DNA from: JAAYTL01 sp031460505
GTDB taxonomy: Bacteria > Bacillota > Clostridia > Tissierellales > Tissierellaceae
DNA length: 64,000 nucleotides
Assembly (NCBI GenBank): GCA_031460505.1
Contig: JAVKTT010000004.1
Location: 186,001 to 250,000 of the forward strand
Direction: 5' to 3'
Shown here one piece after another: positions 51,715-60,425 of the stretch; position 1 is the first letter of the stretch, and each line of letters opens with the position of its first letter. The notes beneath the pieces are model-generated. The model was not told the DNA's origin, made no database searches, and saw only the letters and a list, made by a program, of their open reading frames with translations. The translations under genes were made by a program, and so were the position numbers.

Positions 51715-52284
51715 CTATACTAGCTCCATGCCTAGATTTAAAGCCTTTTTATTTAAATCGATAGTATGTGCCTTTACATTTTCTTCAATTATCCTCTCCC
51801 AGTCAATCTCCGAAAGATTCATAAGCTTTACAATAGCTCCAAGCAATATCATATTCATAACTCTGCTATTTCCAAGTTCTAAAGCCTCTCTTGCTGCGTC
51901 TATTGGAGTTGTATCCGCTCTTTCAGTTAATTCCTTAATAATATCTTTACTATATTCTACTTTTGCTGCTAAAGCGGATAATGGTTTAATTTCAAAATCA
52001 TTTACAATTACTTTGCCATTTGGCTTTAAATATTCCAGATATCTTAAAGCTTCCATCTTCTCAAAAGATATTAGAAGATCTGCACATCCAAGTTCTATAA
52101 CTGGTGAATCAACATTATCTCCATATCTTATATGGGATGTAACAGTTCCACCTCTCTGACTCATACCATGGATTTCACTCATTTTAACATCATAGCCTGC
52201 ATTCATCAATCCAAGGGTTAGTAGCTTACTTGCAAGTATGGTCCCTTGGCCACCTACTCCAGATAAAATTATACTCTTTATCAT
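51715..52284 (-). CDS. iorB: Indolepyruvate:ferredoxin oxidoreductase, beta subunit
   Basis: A 189-residue gamma-domain type subunit: SGVGGQGTILASKLL at the N terminus, EIHGMSQRGGTVTSHIRYG and a C-terminal helix region. Together with IorA it oxidatively decarboxylates aryl pyruvates to arylacetyl-CoA with ferredoxin, or runs in reverse. Its start overlaps the iorA stop by one base. Confidence 0.93.
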   Translation of the reverse strand: MIKSIILSGVGGQGTILASKLLTLGLMNAGYDVKMSEIHGMSQRGGTVTSHIRYGDNVDSPVIELGCADLLISFEKMEALRYLEYLKPNGKVIVNDFEIKPLSALAAKVEYSKDIIKELTERADTTPIDAAREALELGNSRVMNMILLGAIVKLMNLSEIDWERIIEENVKAHTIDLNKKALNLGMELV

Positions 52285-54065
52285 TATTTTTCCACCTTTC
52301 CAATGGCAAGTGCTGGACAGACTTGGCTACATACACCACATCCTACACAACTGTTGATATCAATTTTTGATACTAAATACTCATTTGAAAATTCAATTGC
52401 AGGACAACCACATCGTGTACATTGCTTACAACTTATGCATAAAACTGGATTAACTCGGTACTTCTCTGTAAATACGTCTTTAAACTCTTCTCTGTCCTCT
52501 TCAGATAATTTCTTAATAGCACATGGCCATCTAGTTATGATTACTGAGGCTTCTTCTATAGACAATGCCCAATCAATAGCTTCACCCATTTGATCCAGCT
52601 GATTTGGATCAACCTTTTTAACATGTTTTATACCACATGCCCTAACAAGAGCTTCTATATCAAGGCTTTCAGTTATTCCTCTATCCAATGTATAACCTGT
52701 TCCTGGATTCTCTTGATGACCAGTCATTCCAGTAGTTCTATTATCCAATATTACATTAATTGTATTTCCATTATTATAGACAGTACTTAATAGTCCGTTA
52801 ATGCCTGTATGAAAGAAAGTCGAATCACCTTGTACTGCTATAACTCTCTTTTTATTGCCCTCTTTCATATTAAAGACGCTTTGAGCCCCATGTCCCACAC
52901 CAAAGGCACTGCCCATATCAATTGTAATATCAATTGCATCATATGGATCACCTACTCCTAAGGTATAACATCCTATATCACCTGCTATAACTACGTCTTT
53001 ACTTTTACCAATTTCATAAAAGAATCCTCTATGCGGGCATCCTGCACATAATGAAGGTGGTCTTGAAACAACTAATGTTTTATCATAGTCTATTGTTTCT
53101 TTGTTTTGTCCTTCTATGGATTTTCTCAAAACATCAGGAGTCAATTCTCCATATGAAGGAAATATATCCTTACCGTGACATTCAAAGCCTAACATTTTCA
53201 CTCTTTCCTCAATTATAGGATCATTTTCCTCGATGATATATATTTTATCAACTTGAGATGCAAATTCTCTAATCTTTTCATCTGGAAATGGATATGTAAA
53301 TCCTAGTTTTAAATAAGAAGCGCTGTCACCAAAAACCGCTCTAGCATAGTTATAGCAAATCCCTGATGATATAACACCTATCTTCTTATCATTCCATTTA
53401 ATGAAGTTAAGATCTGTTTTATTAGAGTATTCCGCTAATTTTTTAAGCCTTTCTTCAACTTTTACTCTCATCTTTGTTGCATAGGCTGGTACTACAACAT
53501 ATTTAGCCTTATCTTTTTTATATTCTCGAATTGGATAATTCTGTCTTTCACCACATTCTACGATACTCTTAGAGTGACAAACTCTAGTTGTCATTCTAAA
53601 TAAAACAGGTGTATCATAATCCTCGCTAATCTGTAGAGCAATCCCAATCATATCTTTTGATTCTTGGCTATCAGATGGTTCCAGCATTGGCACCTTTCCA
53701 AATGGAGCAAAATGTCTATTATCCTGTTCATTCTGTGATGAATGTTGTCCTGGTTCATCTGCAGTTATAACTACAAGTCCAGCATTTACGCCTGTATAAG
53801 CAACTGTCATAAATGCATCGCTAGCCACATTTAGTCCAACATGCTTCATACTTGATAAAGCCCGACCACCTGCAATAGATGCTCCTATTGCGGCTTCTAG
53901 AGCTACCTTTTCATTAGCTGACCACTCTGCCTTAATATCACCATATAATGCTATATTCTCCAAAATTTCAGTACTAGGTGTACCTGGATATGCAGAAGCA
54001 TATCTTACTCCGGCTTCATAGGCACCATAAGCCACTGCTTCATTACCTGTCATTAATTTCTTCAC
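52284..54065 (-). CDS. iorA: Indolepyruvate:ferredoxin oxidoreductase, alpha subunit
   Basis: A 593-residue TPP enzyme. It has a transketolase-like region (AVAYGAYEAGVRYASAYPGT), the TPP-binding GDIGCYTLG...DMGSAFGVGHG and GDSTFFHTGINGLL, and a C-terminal ferredoxin domain with two [4Fe-4S] sets (CISCKQCTRCGCP, CVGCGVCSQVCP). It acts on phenylpyruvate, indolepyruvate or hydroxyphenylpyruvate. GTG start after AAGGGGGCAAGG. It is the first gene of the operon and sits directly after a T-box. Confidence 0.93.
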   Translation of the reverse strand: MKKLMTGNEAVAYGAYEAGVRYASAYPGTPSTEILENIALYGDIKAEWSANEKVALEAAIGASIAGGRALSSMKHVGLNVASDAFMTVAYTGVNAGLVVITADEPGQHSSQNEQDNRHFAPFGKVPMLEPSDSQESKDMIGIALQISEDYDTPVLFRMTTRVCHSKSIVECGERQNYPIREYKKDKAKYVVVPAYATKMRVKVEERLKKLAEYSNKTDLNFIKWNDKKIGVISSGICYNYARAVFGDSASYLKLGFTYPFPDEKIREFASQVDKIYIIEENDPIIEERVKMLGFECHGKDIFPSYGELTPDVLRKSIEGQNKETIDYDKTLVVSRPPSLCAGCPHRGFFYEIGKSKDVVIAGDIGCYTLGVGDPYDAIDITIDMGSAFGVGHGAQSVFNMKEGNKKRVIAVQGDSTFFHTGINGLLSTVYNNGNTINVILDNRTTGMTGHQENPGTGYTLDRGITESLDIEALVRACGIKHVKKVDPNQLDQMGEAIDWALSIEEASVIITRWPCAIKKLSEEDREEFKDVFTEKYRVNPVLCISCKQCTRCGCPAIEFSNEYLVSKIDINSCVGCGVCSQVCPALAIGKVEK

Positions 54066-54109
54066 AACCTTGCCCCCTTATATAATTTAAATATACATAT
54101 ACAGAGAAA

Positions 54110-54390
54110 TAAAAAAACCTTCGCTCCTATAAACACATAAAAATGTTCATAGGGACGAAGGTTTCGCGGTACCACCCTGATTATAGTCAAATAACTATCA
54201 CTTTGAGATCAATTAACCTCTTACTCTGTAACGTGAGATACGTGTCTATCTACTTGCTAAGCTTTAAACAGACATGCTCTGCAGTGAATATTACATATTA
54301 AATTCACTACTGGATTTCACCAACCCCAGCTCTCTAAAAATGAACCTTAATATCTTTCTCTGCATCAACGCATTAAATAAATATTGTATT
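54110..54390 (-). ncRNA. T-box leader, probable phenylalanine specifier (UUC)
   Basis: The minus-strand leader of iorA carries a stem I apex GAGAGCTGGGGTTGGTG, a specifier region TTC-ACTGCAGAGC (codon complement at 54286-54288), the exact T-box AGGGTGGTACCGCG (54165-54178) and a terminator stem ACCTTCG/CGAAGGT followed by seven Ts (54112-54165). TTC lies 19 bases after CCAGTA, exactly the spacing of CTC in the liv T-box. UGGU fits the ACCA end of tRNA-Phe. Uncharged tRNA-Phe should turn on iorAB-paaK-ACT. Confidence 0.92.
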
Positions 54391-54396
54391 AAAAGA

Positions 54397-54425
54397 ATAT
54401 TAAACTATTAAATTTGTTTTGTCAA
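54397..54425 (-). promoter_or_regulatory. Promoter of the T-box/ior operon
   Basis: TTGACA (54420-54425) and TAATAT (54397-54402) are 17 bases apart on the minus strand, placing the start near 54390. The region from here to recQ holds the third copy of the 30-bp repeat and nothing else recognisable. Confidence 0.65.
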
Positions 54426-54471
54426 GAGTTAAATAAAGGTTGCCCCGACGTAAAGTAAATCTTTATTCATT

Positions 54472-54501
54472 TGAACAGAGTTTCGTGTCCCTTTTGTTCA
54501 T
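54472..54501 (-). repeat. 30-bp dispersed 3'-end repeat, copy C
   Basis: On the minus strand it begins ATGAACAAAAGGG and ends AAACTCTGTTCA, with TGAACA/TGTTCA terminal inverted repeats. It starts ten bases after the recQ stop. A partial ATGAACAG precedes it. It matches copy A at 25 of 30 and copy B at 23 of 30 positions. Confidence 0.7.
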
Positions 54502-54510
54502 CTGTTCATC

Positions 54511-56673
54511 CTATAAATTATTCTTGGCGATTACTAGCCTTATATCCTCATAACTTATATCTTCTGGCAATAATTCTTTAATTGGCCTTAATCTCTCAGC
54601 TCCAACTTCATTAATAACTGATAATATATTTTCTTCTTTATCAGAATCACCTATAAATCTTGACCAGTCAACACTTTGACCCCTGCTTTCACATTTGGTT
54701 AGATGTTCAATAATTGTACTTATGGTAAAATTTCTTTTCTCAGCAATTTCATCTAAAGATAACCCCTCAAGATATAAATCATAGGTCAATTGGTATCTAT
54801 CTACTGAATCTCCTCTGTCGTCTACTACTTCTTCTTTAATTATCTCTATTGGCTTAATATCTTTATTTGTACAATACTCTTTTATTACTTCTAAAAATCT
54901 ATCACCATAGGTTTCATACTTCTTTTGCCCTACCCCTTTAATAGTCAACATAGATTCCTTACTTTGCGGAAAGTATGATGCCATTTCCTTCAAGGTAGAG
55001 TCGTGAAACACCATAAATGGAGCCATACCTTTTTCTTGAGATAGTATATACCTTAACTCTCTCAACTTAGAGAATAGATCCTCATCAAAGCTATCTGAAA
55101 CTCCTTCCAAAGATACTTCTCTCTTTTTGGTATTAGATTTAATCTCTAATAGATGTTTTTTATGATATACTTTCTCTTTTCCATTTAATACATCTCTTGA
55201 CTTAGCAGATAGTTTTAAAACTGGAAATTTATCTGCAGTTACTATTAGATATCCCATTGAAGTCAAAGTCATAATTATTTCTCTTAATGTATTTTCACTA
55301 TATTCCTTCATAATACCATAGGTTGATACCTTATCTAGTCCAAATTCTAAAAGCCTTTTATTTCTAGAACCACGTAGCACTTGGATTACCATAGTTATTC
55401 CAAATCTCTCCTGTACTCTATATACACAGGACAGGATTTTTTGTGATTCTAGAGTTATATCTACCATCTCTGAACTATCTAGACAATTTCCACAATTATC
55501 ACATTTAGTTTCCATTGGTGATTCCCCAAAGTACTCCAGTATCATAGAACGAAGACAATCATTTGTATTACAATAGTCTACTAGATATTGAAGGTTTTCA
55601 TATAATACATTTTCTCTTTCTGCTGAAAAAGTGCTGCTTTGAATCAATAGTTTTTGTTTTACTATATCAGATGGAGAATATAGTAGTAGGCATTCACTAG
55701 GTTCTCCATCTCTACCAGCTCTCCCAGCCTCTTGATAATAGGCTTCCATGTTCTGTGGCATATTATAATGGATTACAAATCTTACATCAGGCTTGTCTAT
55801 TCCCATACCGAAAGCGTTAGTTGCCACTATGATTTGAACATTATTCAAAATAAAATCATCTTGATTTCTCTGCCTATCTGCTGCGTCCATTCCTCCATGA
55901 TATGCTACAGCTTTGAAGCCTTGTTGATTTAACTTTTCTGTAACTGATTCCACTGTTTTTCTAGTTGCACAATATATAATTCCAGATTTGTCTTGGAAAT
56001 TTTGATTCAAATAATCACTCACATATGATAGCTTATCGCTTACCTTTATTACTCGGTAAAATAGATTTGGTCTATCAAATCCAACTATTGACTCAATGGG
56101 ATTTCTTAGCCCAAGCAATGTTTTAATTTCTTCAACTATTAACTTTGTGGCAGTAGCTGTGTATGCAGCTACTACTGGCCTAGAAGTAAACGACCTTATG
56201 AATTTTGGAATTTCCCTATATGATGGCCTGAAATCATGTCCCCATTGACTGATACAATGAGCTTCATCTATTGCAATCATTGAAACTTTAATATCTTTAA
56301 TCAAATTTAGGAATGAGTATGTATTTAATCTTTCAGGTGCAATATAAACAATCTTATATCTGCCTTCCTTTATTTCTAGAATTCTTTCATCTAATTCTAT
56401 ATCATCTAAAGTACTATTAATAAATGTACCTGGTATGCCTATCTCATTTAGAGAATCAACTTGATCCTTCATTAAAGATATTAATGGAGATACAACTAAT
56501 GTAATTCCATTTAACAAGACAGCTGGTAATTGATAACATAAAGATTTACCGCCACCTGTTGGCATTATCCCTATTACATCATTGCCATTTAACGCTCCTT
56601 GTACTAATTTTTCCTGCCCATCCTTAAATTCATCATATCCAAAATAATTCTGTAATGCTCCATAAATATCCAA
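54511..56673 (-). CDS. recQ: ATP-dependent DNA helicase RecQ
   Basis: A 720-residue 3'-5' helicase. It shows the Q motif, Walker A GGGKSLCYQLPA near residue 40, DEAHCISQWGHDFRPSY with DEAH and the aromatic-rich loop, QEAGRAGRDGEP, an RQC zinc site (CLRSMILEYFGE...CDNCGNC) and an HRDC domain (about 515-595). A further C-terminal helix-turn-helix like HTH_40 (LTYDLYLEGLSLDEIAEKR) follows from about 630. It unwinds recombination and fork intermediates. It is a single gene with a copy of the 30-bp repeat just after it. Confidence 0.95.
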   Translation of the reverse strand: MDIYGALQNYFGYDEFKDGQEKLVQGALNGNDVIGIMPTGGGKSLCYQLPAVLLNGITLVVSPLISLMKDQVDSLNEIGIPGTFINSTLDDIELDERILEIKEGRYKIVYIAPERLNTYSFLNLIKDIKVSMIAIDEAHCISQWGHDFRPSYREIPKFIRSFTSRPVVAAYTATATKLIVEEIKTLLGLRNPIESIVGFDRPNLFYRVIKVSDKLSYVSDYLNQNFQDKSGIIYCATRKTVESVTEKLNQQGFKAVAYHGGMDAADRQRNQDDFILNNVQIIVATNAFGMGIDKPDVRFVIHYNMPQNMEAYYQEAGRAGRDGEPSECLLLYSPSDIVKQKLLIQSSTFSAERENVLYENLQYLVDYCNTNDCLRSMILEYFGESPMETKCDNCGNCLDSSEMVDITLESQKILSCVYRVQERFGITMVIQVLRGSRNKRLLEFGLDKVSTYGIMKEYSENTLREIIMTLTSMGYLIVTADKFPVLKLSAKSRDVLNGKEKVYHKKHLLEIKSNTKKREVSLEGVSDSFDEDLFSKLRELRYILSQEKGMAPFMVFHDSTLKEMASYFPQSKESMLTIKGVGQKKYETYGDRFLEVIKEYCTNKDIKPIEIIKEEVVDDRGDSVDRYQLTYDLYLEGLSLDEIAEKRNFTISTIIEHLTKCESRGQSVDWSRFIGDSDKEENILSVINEVGAERLRPIKELLPEDISYEDIRLVIAKNNL

Positions 56674-56693
56674 GTAATCACATCCTTATTAGT

Positions 56694-56774
56694 TGGGGAC
56701 ATTCCTCAGAAAGATCGACCGCCTTGCAGAGGTGTGTCCCCGTTCCTTATCCCAGAGGTGTGTCCCCGTTCCTT
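56694..56774. repeat. REP-like palindromic element upstream of recQ
   Basis: GGGGACATTCCTC (56695-56707) and GAGGTGTGTCCCC (56729-56741) form an imperfect hairpin (11 of 13 pairs). CAGAGGTGTGTCCCCGTTCC is repeated at 56727 and 56753 with a 26-base period. The sequence is GC-richer than its surroundings. It resembles REP elements moved by RAYT (Y1) transposases, but no such gene is in the window. Confidence 0.6.
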
Positions 56775-56852
56775 TATATATTATATAGTATTGAGTAATT
56801 ACTTTCATCTAATTTAAGAAACTATATTTATTAATAAATTTAAAGTTAATGA

Positions 56853-56883
56853 TATAAAAAAACGGGGAATAATCCCCGTTTTA
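56853..56883 (-). terminator. Terminator of the YtrABC-like operon
   Basis: AACGGGG and CCCCGTT around a six-base loop, followed by TTTTTTATA on the minus strand. The stem overlaps the permease stop. Confidence 0.9.
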
Positions 56884-57633
56884 CTTAACATTGGCCCTTC
56901 TTATAAATGCATATCCTATTGAATATGCTACAAGCATTATTATTAATCCTATTGCAAAGAAACTTTGATTAGATGAGATAAAATTCCCTTCACTTAAAAT
57001 ACCTATAAAATGATCATAGTCTACAATTCCACCAAAAAATCTACCAATAAAATTAGTTATCCGCTGACTTAACAGTACAAATATACCAAGCCCTATCCAA
57101 AACTTATAGCTAAATCTATATTGCATTACTCCAATAAAATTTGTTATTGAAACCTGTACTAGAAATATAAATGATAATGATAGTATATTTGATAATATAT
57201 TATCTTCACTTATATTAAAAAATCCATATTCAACTATTGGCTCATACCCCATGAAAGAGACTACATGATAATCTATTTTCAGTAAAATAATCTGTATTGT
57301 AGCAAATAAAAGCACAATTATTAAAGTATTTATTAAGAGATTGATAAAAAAATTCTTACGTGTTCCTCCAAACCCTATAGCTAAGGTAAAGTTTTCATAA
57401 TACATTTCTATACTATACACAATAAAAAATATAAATACTGCAAAGAAATTGCTTCCAGCATAGGTCATTGATTGACCAGCCCTTATCATTGGTCCAATTA
57501 CTGTATTAGAACTGATAAGATATGGTATTAAATATGAAGCTATATTTACTATTATCATAACTAGCCAAAACATTCCGGCTCCTTTAATTAAATCATGACT
57601 CATAAATTTAAACATTCTTTTATTTGCATCCAT
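56881..57633 (-). CDS. ABC transporter permease (YtrC-like)
   Basis: A 250-residue protein with about six membrane helices and no recognisable motif apart from the ABC2 membrane-type layout. It lies one base from the ATPase gene, downstream of it, and is preceded by a GntR regulator, the order seen in the B. subtilis ytr/yvrR-type antibiotic-stress operons. The substrate is unknown. Confidence 0.8.
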   Translation of the reverse strand: MDANKRMFKFMSHDLIKGAGMFWLVMIIVNIASYLIPYLISSNTVIGPMIRAGQSMTYAGSNFFAVFIFFIVYSIEMYYENFTLAIGFGGTRKNFFINLLINTLIIVLLFATIQIILLKIDYHVVSFMGYEPIVEYGFFNISEDNILSNILSLSFIFLVQVSITNFIGVMQYRFSYKFWIGLGIFVLLSQRITNFIGRFFGGIVDYDHFIGILSEGNFISSNQSFFAIGLIIMLVAYSIGYAFIRRANVK

Positions 57634-58509
57634 CTATTTACCCTCCTTTGCAATATTTTCTGTTAAATATATAAATAGCTTTTGAAGTGGTATATTGCTT
57701 ATCTCAATATTATTGCTCTTTATCTCTTTTATCTCTTCATCACTTAGCTCACCGTAAATACCTATTATCTTTGTACTTCCGAACTCTTCACTGTGAATTA
57801 CCCTTTTATTTTTTATCACTTCATTGATATTATCTTCACGTCCTGATAAGAAATAAGATCTATTAGTCAGGGAATCAACATTGTCCTTAAGTGCAACTCT
57901 TTCTTCATTCAATATAATTACTTCCTCGAATAGATTTGCTACTTCATCAATTAGATGTGTTGAAATAATAACAGTTCTAGGATTTTTTTCATAATCTGCA
58001 AGTAATAAATTATAAAACTTGTATCTCATTGCAGCATCTAGACCTAGTGTTGGCTCGTCAAAGAATGTAAATCTAGATCTTGAAGCTAAGCCTATTATAA
58101 GTCCTACAATAGTTTGATTACCTGTTGAAAGTTTTAAAAACTTTTTCCTTGTATTTAAACCAAATTCATTTATAAGGAATTTTTCATAATCTATGTCCCA
58201 ATCCTTATAAAGTATCCTTGCAAAGGCTAGTATATCCTTAACTTTTTTCTCTTTTATAGAATTAGAAAATTCCCTAACTAAGCAAAAGTCCTCCATAGCT
58301 TTATCATTTTCAAATACTTCTGCATCATCTAATTTTACCTCTCCAGAGTTTCTTATTAATTGCCCTGTTATCAATTTTAAAAGAGTAGTCTTACCTACAC
58401 CATTTCTCCCAAGTAGTCCGTATATCTTATTTTCCTCAATTTCTATATCTATATCAGTTAATACTTTATTTTTTCCATATGATTTGTTTAAATTTACAAT
58501 CTCAAGCAA
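57634..58509 (-). CDS. ABC transporter ATPase (YtrB-like)
   Basis: A 291-residue ATPase with Walker A GRNGVGKTT near residue 33, a weakened signature KLSTGNQTIVGLI and Walker B FTFFDEPTLGLD. The C-terminal 80 residues carry a regulatory extension. It couples to the next gene, the permease. Its place after a YtrA-type GntR regulator suggests a cell-envelope-stress importer or exporter. Confidence 0.88.
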   Translation of the reverse strand: MLEIVNLNKSYGKNKVLTDIDIEIEENKIYGLLGRNGVGKTTLLKLITGQLIRNSGEVKLDDAEVFENDKAMEDFCLVREFSNSIKEKKVKDILAFARILYKDWDIDYEKFLINEFGLNTRKKFLKLSTGNQTIVGLIIGLASRSRFTFFDEPTLGLDAAMRYKFYNLLLADYEKNPRTVIISTHLIDEVANLFEEVIILNEERVALKDNVDSLTNRSYFLSGREDNINEVIKNKRVIHSEEFGSTKIIGIYGELSDEEIKEIKSNNIEISNIPLQKLFIYLTENIAKEGK

Positions 58510-58510
58510 G

Positions 58511-58879
58511 TTATTCCCCTCCCTTTAAATTTTTAATATGCTCTACAATTTCATCTAAGCTAATCTCTAATCTATCTGCTTCCTCAATTATCTTTGGTAA
58601 TACCTCTTTATAGAATATGCTTTGTCTCTTGCTGATAATCTTCTTACCTGCTCCCTTTGATACAAACATTCCAATACCTCTTTTCTTATATAGAATACCT
58701 TCTTCTACTAACAAATTAAGCCCTTTCCCTGCGGTAGCTGGATTAATATTATAGATTTTTGCAAATTGATTTGTAGATGGAGCTTGCTCATCTTCTTTTA
58801 AGTTTCCGATTATAATCTCATTCTCTATCATTTCTGCAACCTGTATATATATTGATTTATCCGAGTTCAAGTCTAACAT
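58511..58879 (-). CDS. GntR-family regulator, YtrA subfamily
   Basis: 122 residues: an N-terminal winged helix (SIYIQVAEMIENEIIIGNL, NQFAKIYNINPATAGKGL) and a short C-terminal dimer region, the YtrA type with no large effector domain. Such proteins repress ABC transporter operons and respond to envelope stress. It is one base ahead of the ATPase. The promoter dyad 50 bases upstream is its likely operator. Confidence 0.9.
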   Translation of the reverse strand: MLDLNSDKSIYIQVAEMIENEIIIGNLKEDEQAPSTNQFAKIYNINPATAGKGLNLLVEEGILYKKRGIGMFVSKGAGKKIISKRQSIFYKEVLPKIIEEADRLEISLDEIVEHIKNLKGGE

Positions 58880-58895
58880 ACCATCACCTCCGAAG

Positions 58896-58922
58896 TTTTA
58901 TTGGTTTATTGGTTTATTGGTT
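58896..58922. repeat. Three tandem TTTATTGG repeats in the leader
   Basis: Three copies of TTTATTGG (AACCAATA on the minus strand) with no gaps lie between the GntR operator and the ribosome binding site. They may be a slippage-prone tract or extra binding sites. Confidence 0.6.
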
Positions 58923-58926
58923 AGTT

Positions 58927-58942
58927 ACTTATGTAATTAAGT
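58927..58942 (-). promoter_or_regulatory. Candidate GntR operator
   Basis: ACTTA and TAAGT arms around six bases overlap the -10 hexamer, the usual geometry for repression by a YtrA-type GntR protein. Confidence 0.55.
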
Positions 58943-58968
58943 ATATGCCCTAATATATAATTTGTCAA
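58940..58968 (-). promoter_or_regulatory. Promoter of the YtrABC-like operon
   Basis: TTGACA (58963-58968) and TATACT (58940-58945) are 17 bases apart on the minus strand, immediately followed by the dyad and three direct repeats. Confidence 0.8.
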
Positions 58969-58971
58969 CAA

Positions 58972-59010
58972 AAAAAATAAAAAATGGATAAAGTTTTTTC
59001 TCTATCCATC
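58972..59010 (-). terminator. Terminator after rtcB
   Basis: On the minus strand ATGGATA and TATCCAT form a stem followed by a T-rich run of eighteen bases. It overlaps the region just upstream of the GntR promoter. Confidence 0.85.
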
Positions 59011-59017
59011 ATGATTA

Positions 59018-60232
59018 TTATGCTTTGAAATTGTAAATTGGTTTTATTATTGTTATAATATCTGCTGTATCATTTATAGCTTCTAATATATCATTCATTG
59101 ATTTATATGCGAATGGAGATTCATCCAATGTTGATTCATTTATGGATGAGGAGTAAATACCCTCCATGCTCCTTTTGAAGTCATCCATACTAAGCTCTTC
59201 TTTTGCAACACTTCTACTCATCAATCTACCAGCTCCATGAGGTGCTGAATAGTTCCAATCTGGATTTCCTTTACCAATTGCAATGATAGAGCCATCTCTC
59301 ATATTTATAGGTATCATTATCTTCTCACCCCTATAGGCAGCTATAGCACCTTTTCTAATAATATTGTCTTTAAAATTTATATAGTTATGAACAGTTTCAA
59401 AAGACTCGAAGTCAGCCAGTTTTTTATTTAATAATTCATCTATGATAATATCAGCCATTACCTTTCTATTTATACTTGCATATTCTTGACAAATATTCAT
59501 ATCATGAAGATACTTCTCTCGATACGTACCTGTTAGATAACATAATTCTTTTGGATAATTTGGTTCTAAATCTTTATAGTTCTTCTTCAATTCCTTTAAT
59601 ATACTGGTAATTTCTTTTCTTTTCCCATCTTCTTTATATTTTTTAATTATCTCTTCTTTTTTTATGAAGAATTCCTCTTTACCACTACAAAGATCAATTG
59701 CTAATCTTTGGTATATATCTGCAACTTGCTTACCTAGATTCCTACTTCCAGAATGAATTACTAGATACTTATTGTTGTATTCATCGGCTCCCACTTCAAT
59801 AAAATGATTACCTCCACCTAAGGTCCCTAAGCTTCTCTCAATTCTTTTAGTATTTTTTAAATCCCTATAACAGTGTAAATCCTTTAGCTTTTCAAAATTA
59901 TGCTTTTTTTCATTGTGTATTTTATTGCCTGAAGGAATTTTATTATGAATTATTTTATCAATAGTAGGCAAATCAATTTCAACATTTCCTAGTTCAACTG
60001 TCAACATACCACAACCGATATCAACACCAACTATATTTGGTATAACTTTATCACCCATATCAGCTGTAAAACCTATAACACAACCAACTCCCTGATGAAC
60101 ATCAGGCATTATTCTAACCTTGGAACCCTCAATAAAGTCTTGATCTAGAAGTGTTACTATCTGTTGCTTTGCTCCCTCTTCTAAATCTTTAGCATATATT
60201 TTAGCATCTGCAAATTTACCTTGTAATTCCAC
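59018..60232 (-). CDS. rtcB: RtcB-family RNA ligase
   Basis: 404 residues. Metal and active-site motifs are MPDVHQGVGCVIG, GVDIGCGM with the Cys ligand, LGGGNHFIE, HSGSRNLG and PHGAGR near residue 340, whose His takes GMP. RtcB joins RNA 3'-phosphate and 5'-OH ends, for tRNA or rRNA repair. No archease, RtcA or RtcR gene is beside it. It is a single gene with its own promoter. AAAGGA precedes the ATG. Confidence 0.93.
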   Translation of the reverse strand: MELQGKFADAKIYAKDLEEGAKQQIVTLLDQDFIEGSKVRIMPDVHQGVGCVIGFTADMGDKVIPNIVGVDIGCGMLTVELGNVEIDLPTIDKIIHNKIPSGNKIHNEKKHNFEKLKDLHCYRDLKNTKRIERSLGTLGGGNHFIEVGADEYNNKYLVIHSGSRNLGKQVADIYQRLAIDLCSGKEEFFIKKEEIIKKYKEDGKRKEITSILKELKKNYKDLEPNYPKELCYLTGTYREKYLHDMNICQEYASINRKVMADIIIDELLNKKLADFESFETVHNYINFKDNIIRKGAIAAYRGEKIMIPINMRDGSIIAIGKGNPDWNYSAPHGAGRLMSRSVAKEELSMDDFKRSMEGIYSSSINESTLDESPFAYKSMNDILEAINDTADIITIIKPIYNFKA

Positions 60233-60286
60233 ATTATCATCCTTTCAATGAAACTATAAACGACATCTATTACTCTACTCAGTTTC

Positions 60287-60315
60287 AATATAGCATAAGC
60301 TAATTCAAGTCTCAA
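60287..60315 (-). promoter_or_regulatory. Promoter of rtcB
   Basis: TTGAGA (60310-60315) and TATATT (60287-60292) are 17 bases apart on the minus strand. Confidence 0.55.
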
Positions 60316-60425
60316 GGGGCTTGTTTGTGAATAGATGGAAATTTAAAATCATATATTATATTGGATTTATATTTGTAGTATAAGTTCAAATTTTTCTAAT
60401 TTTATTATTAAAAGGAGTGATATAA

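Noticed and set aside
51728..52159. Plus-strand open frame of 143 residues opposite iorB
   Set aside because: It is a shadow of iorB, which is well supported by IorB motifs and operon position.
58896..58922. CRISPR repeats
   Set aside because: The repeat unit is only eight bases, there are no spacers and no cas genes are nearby.
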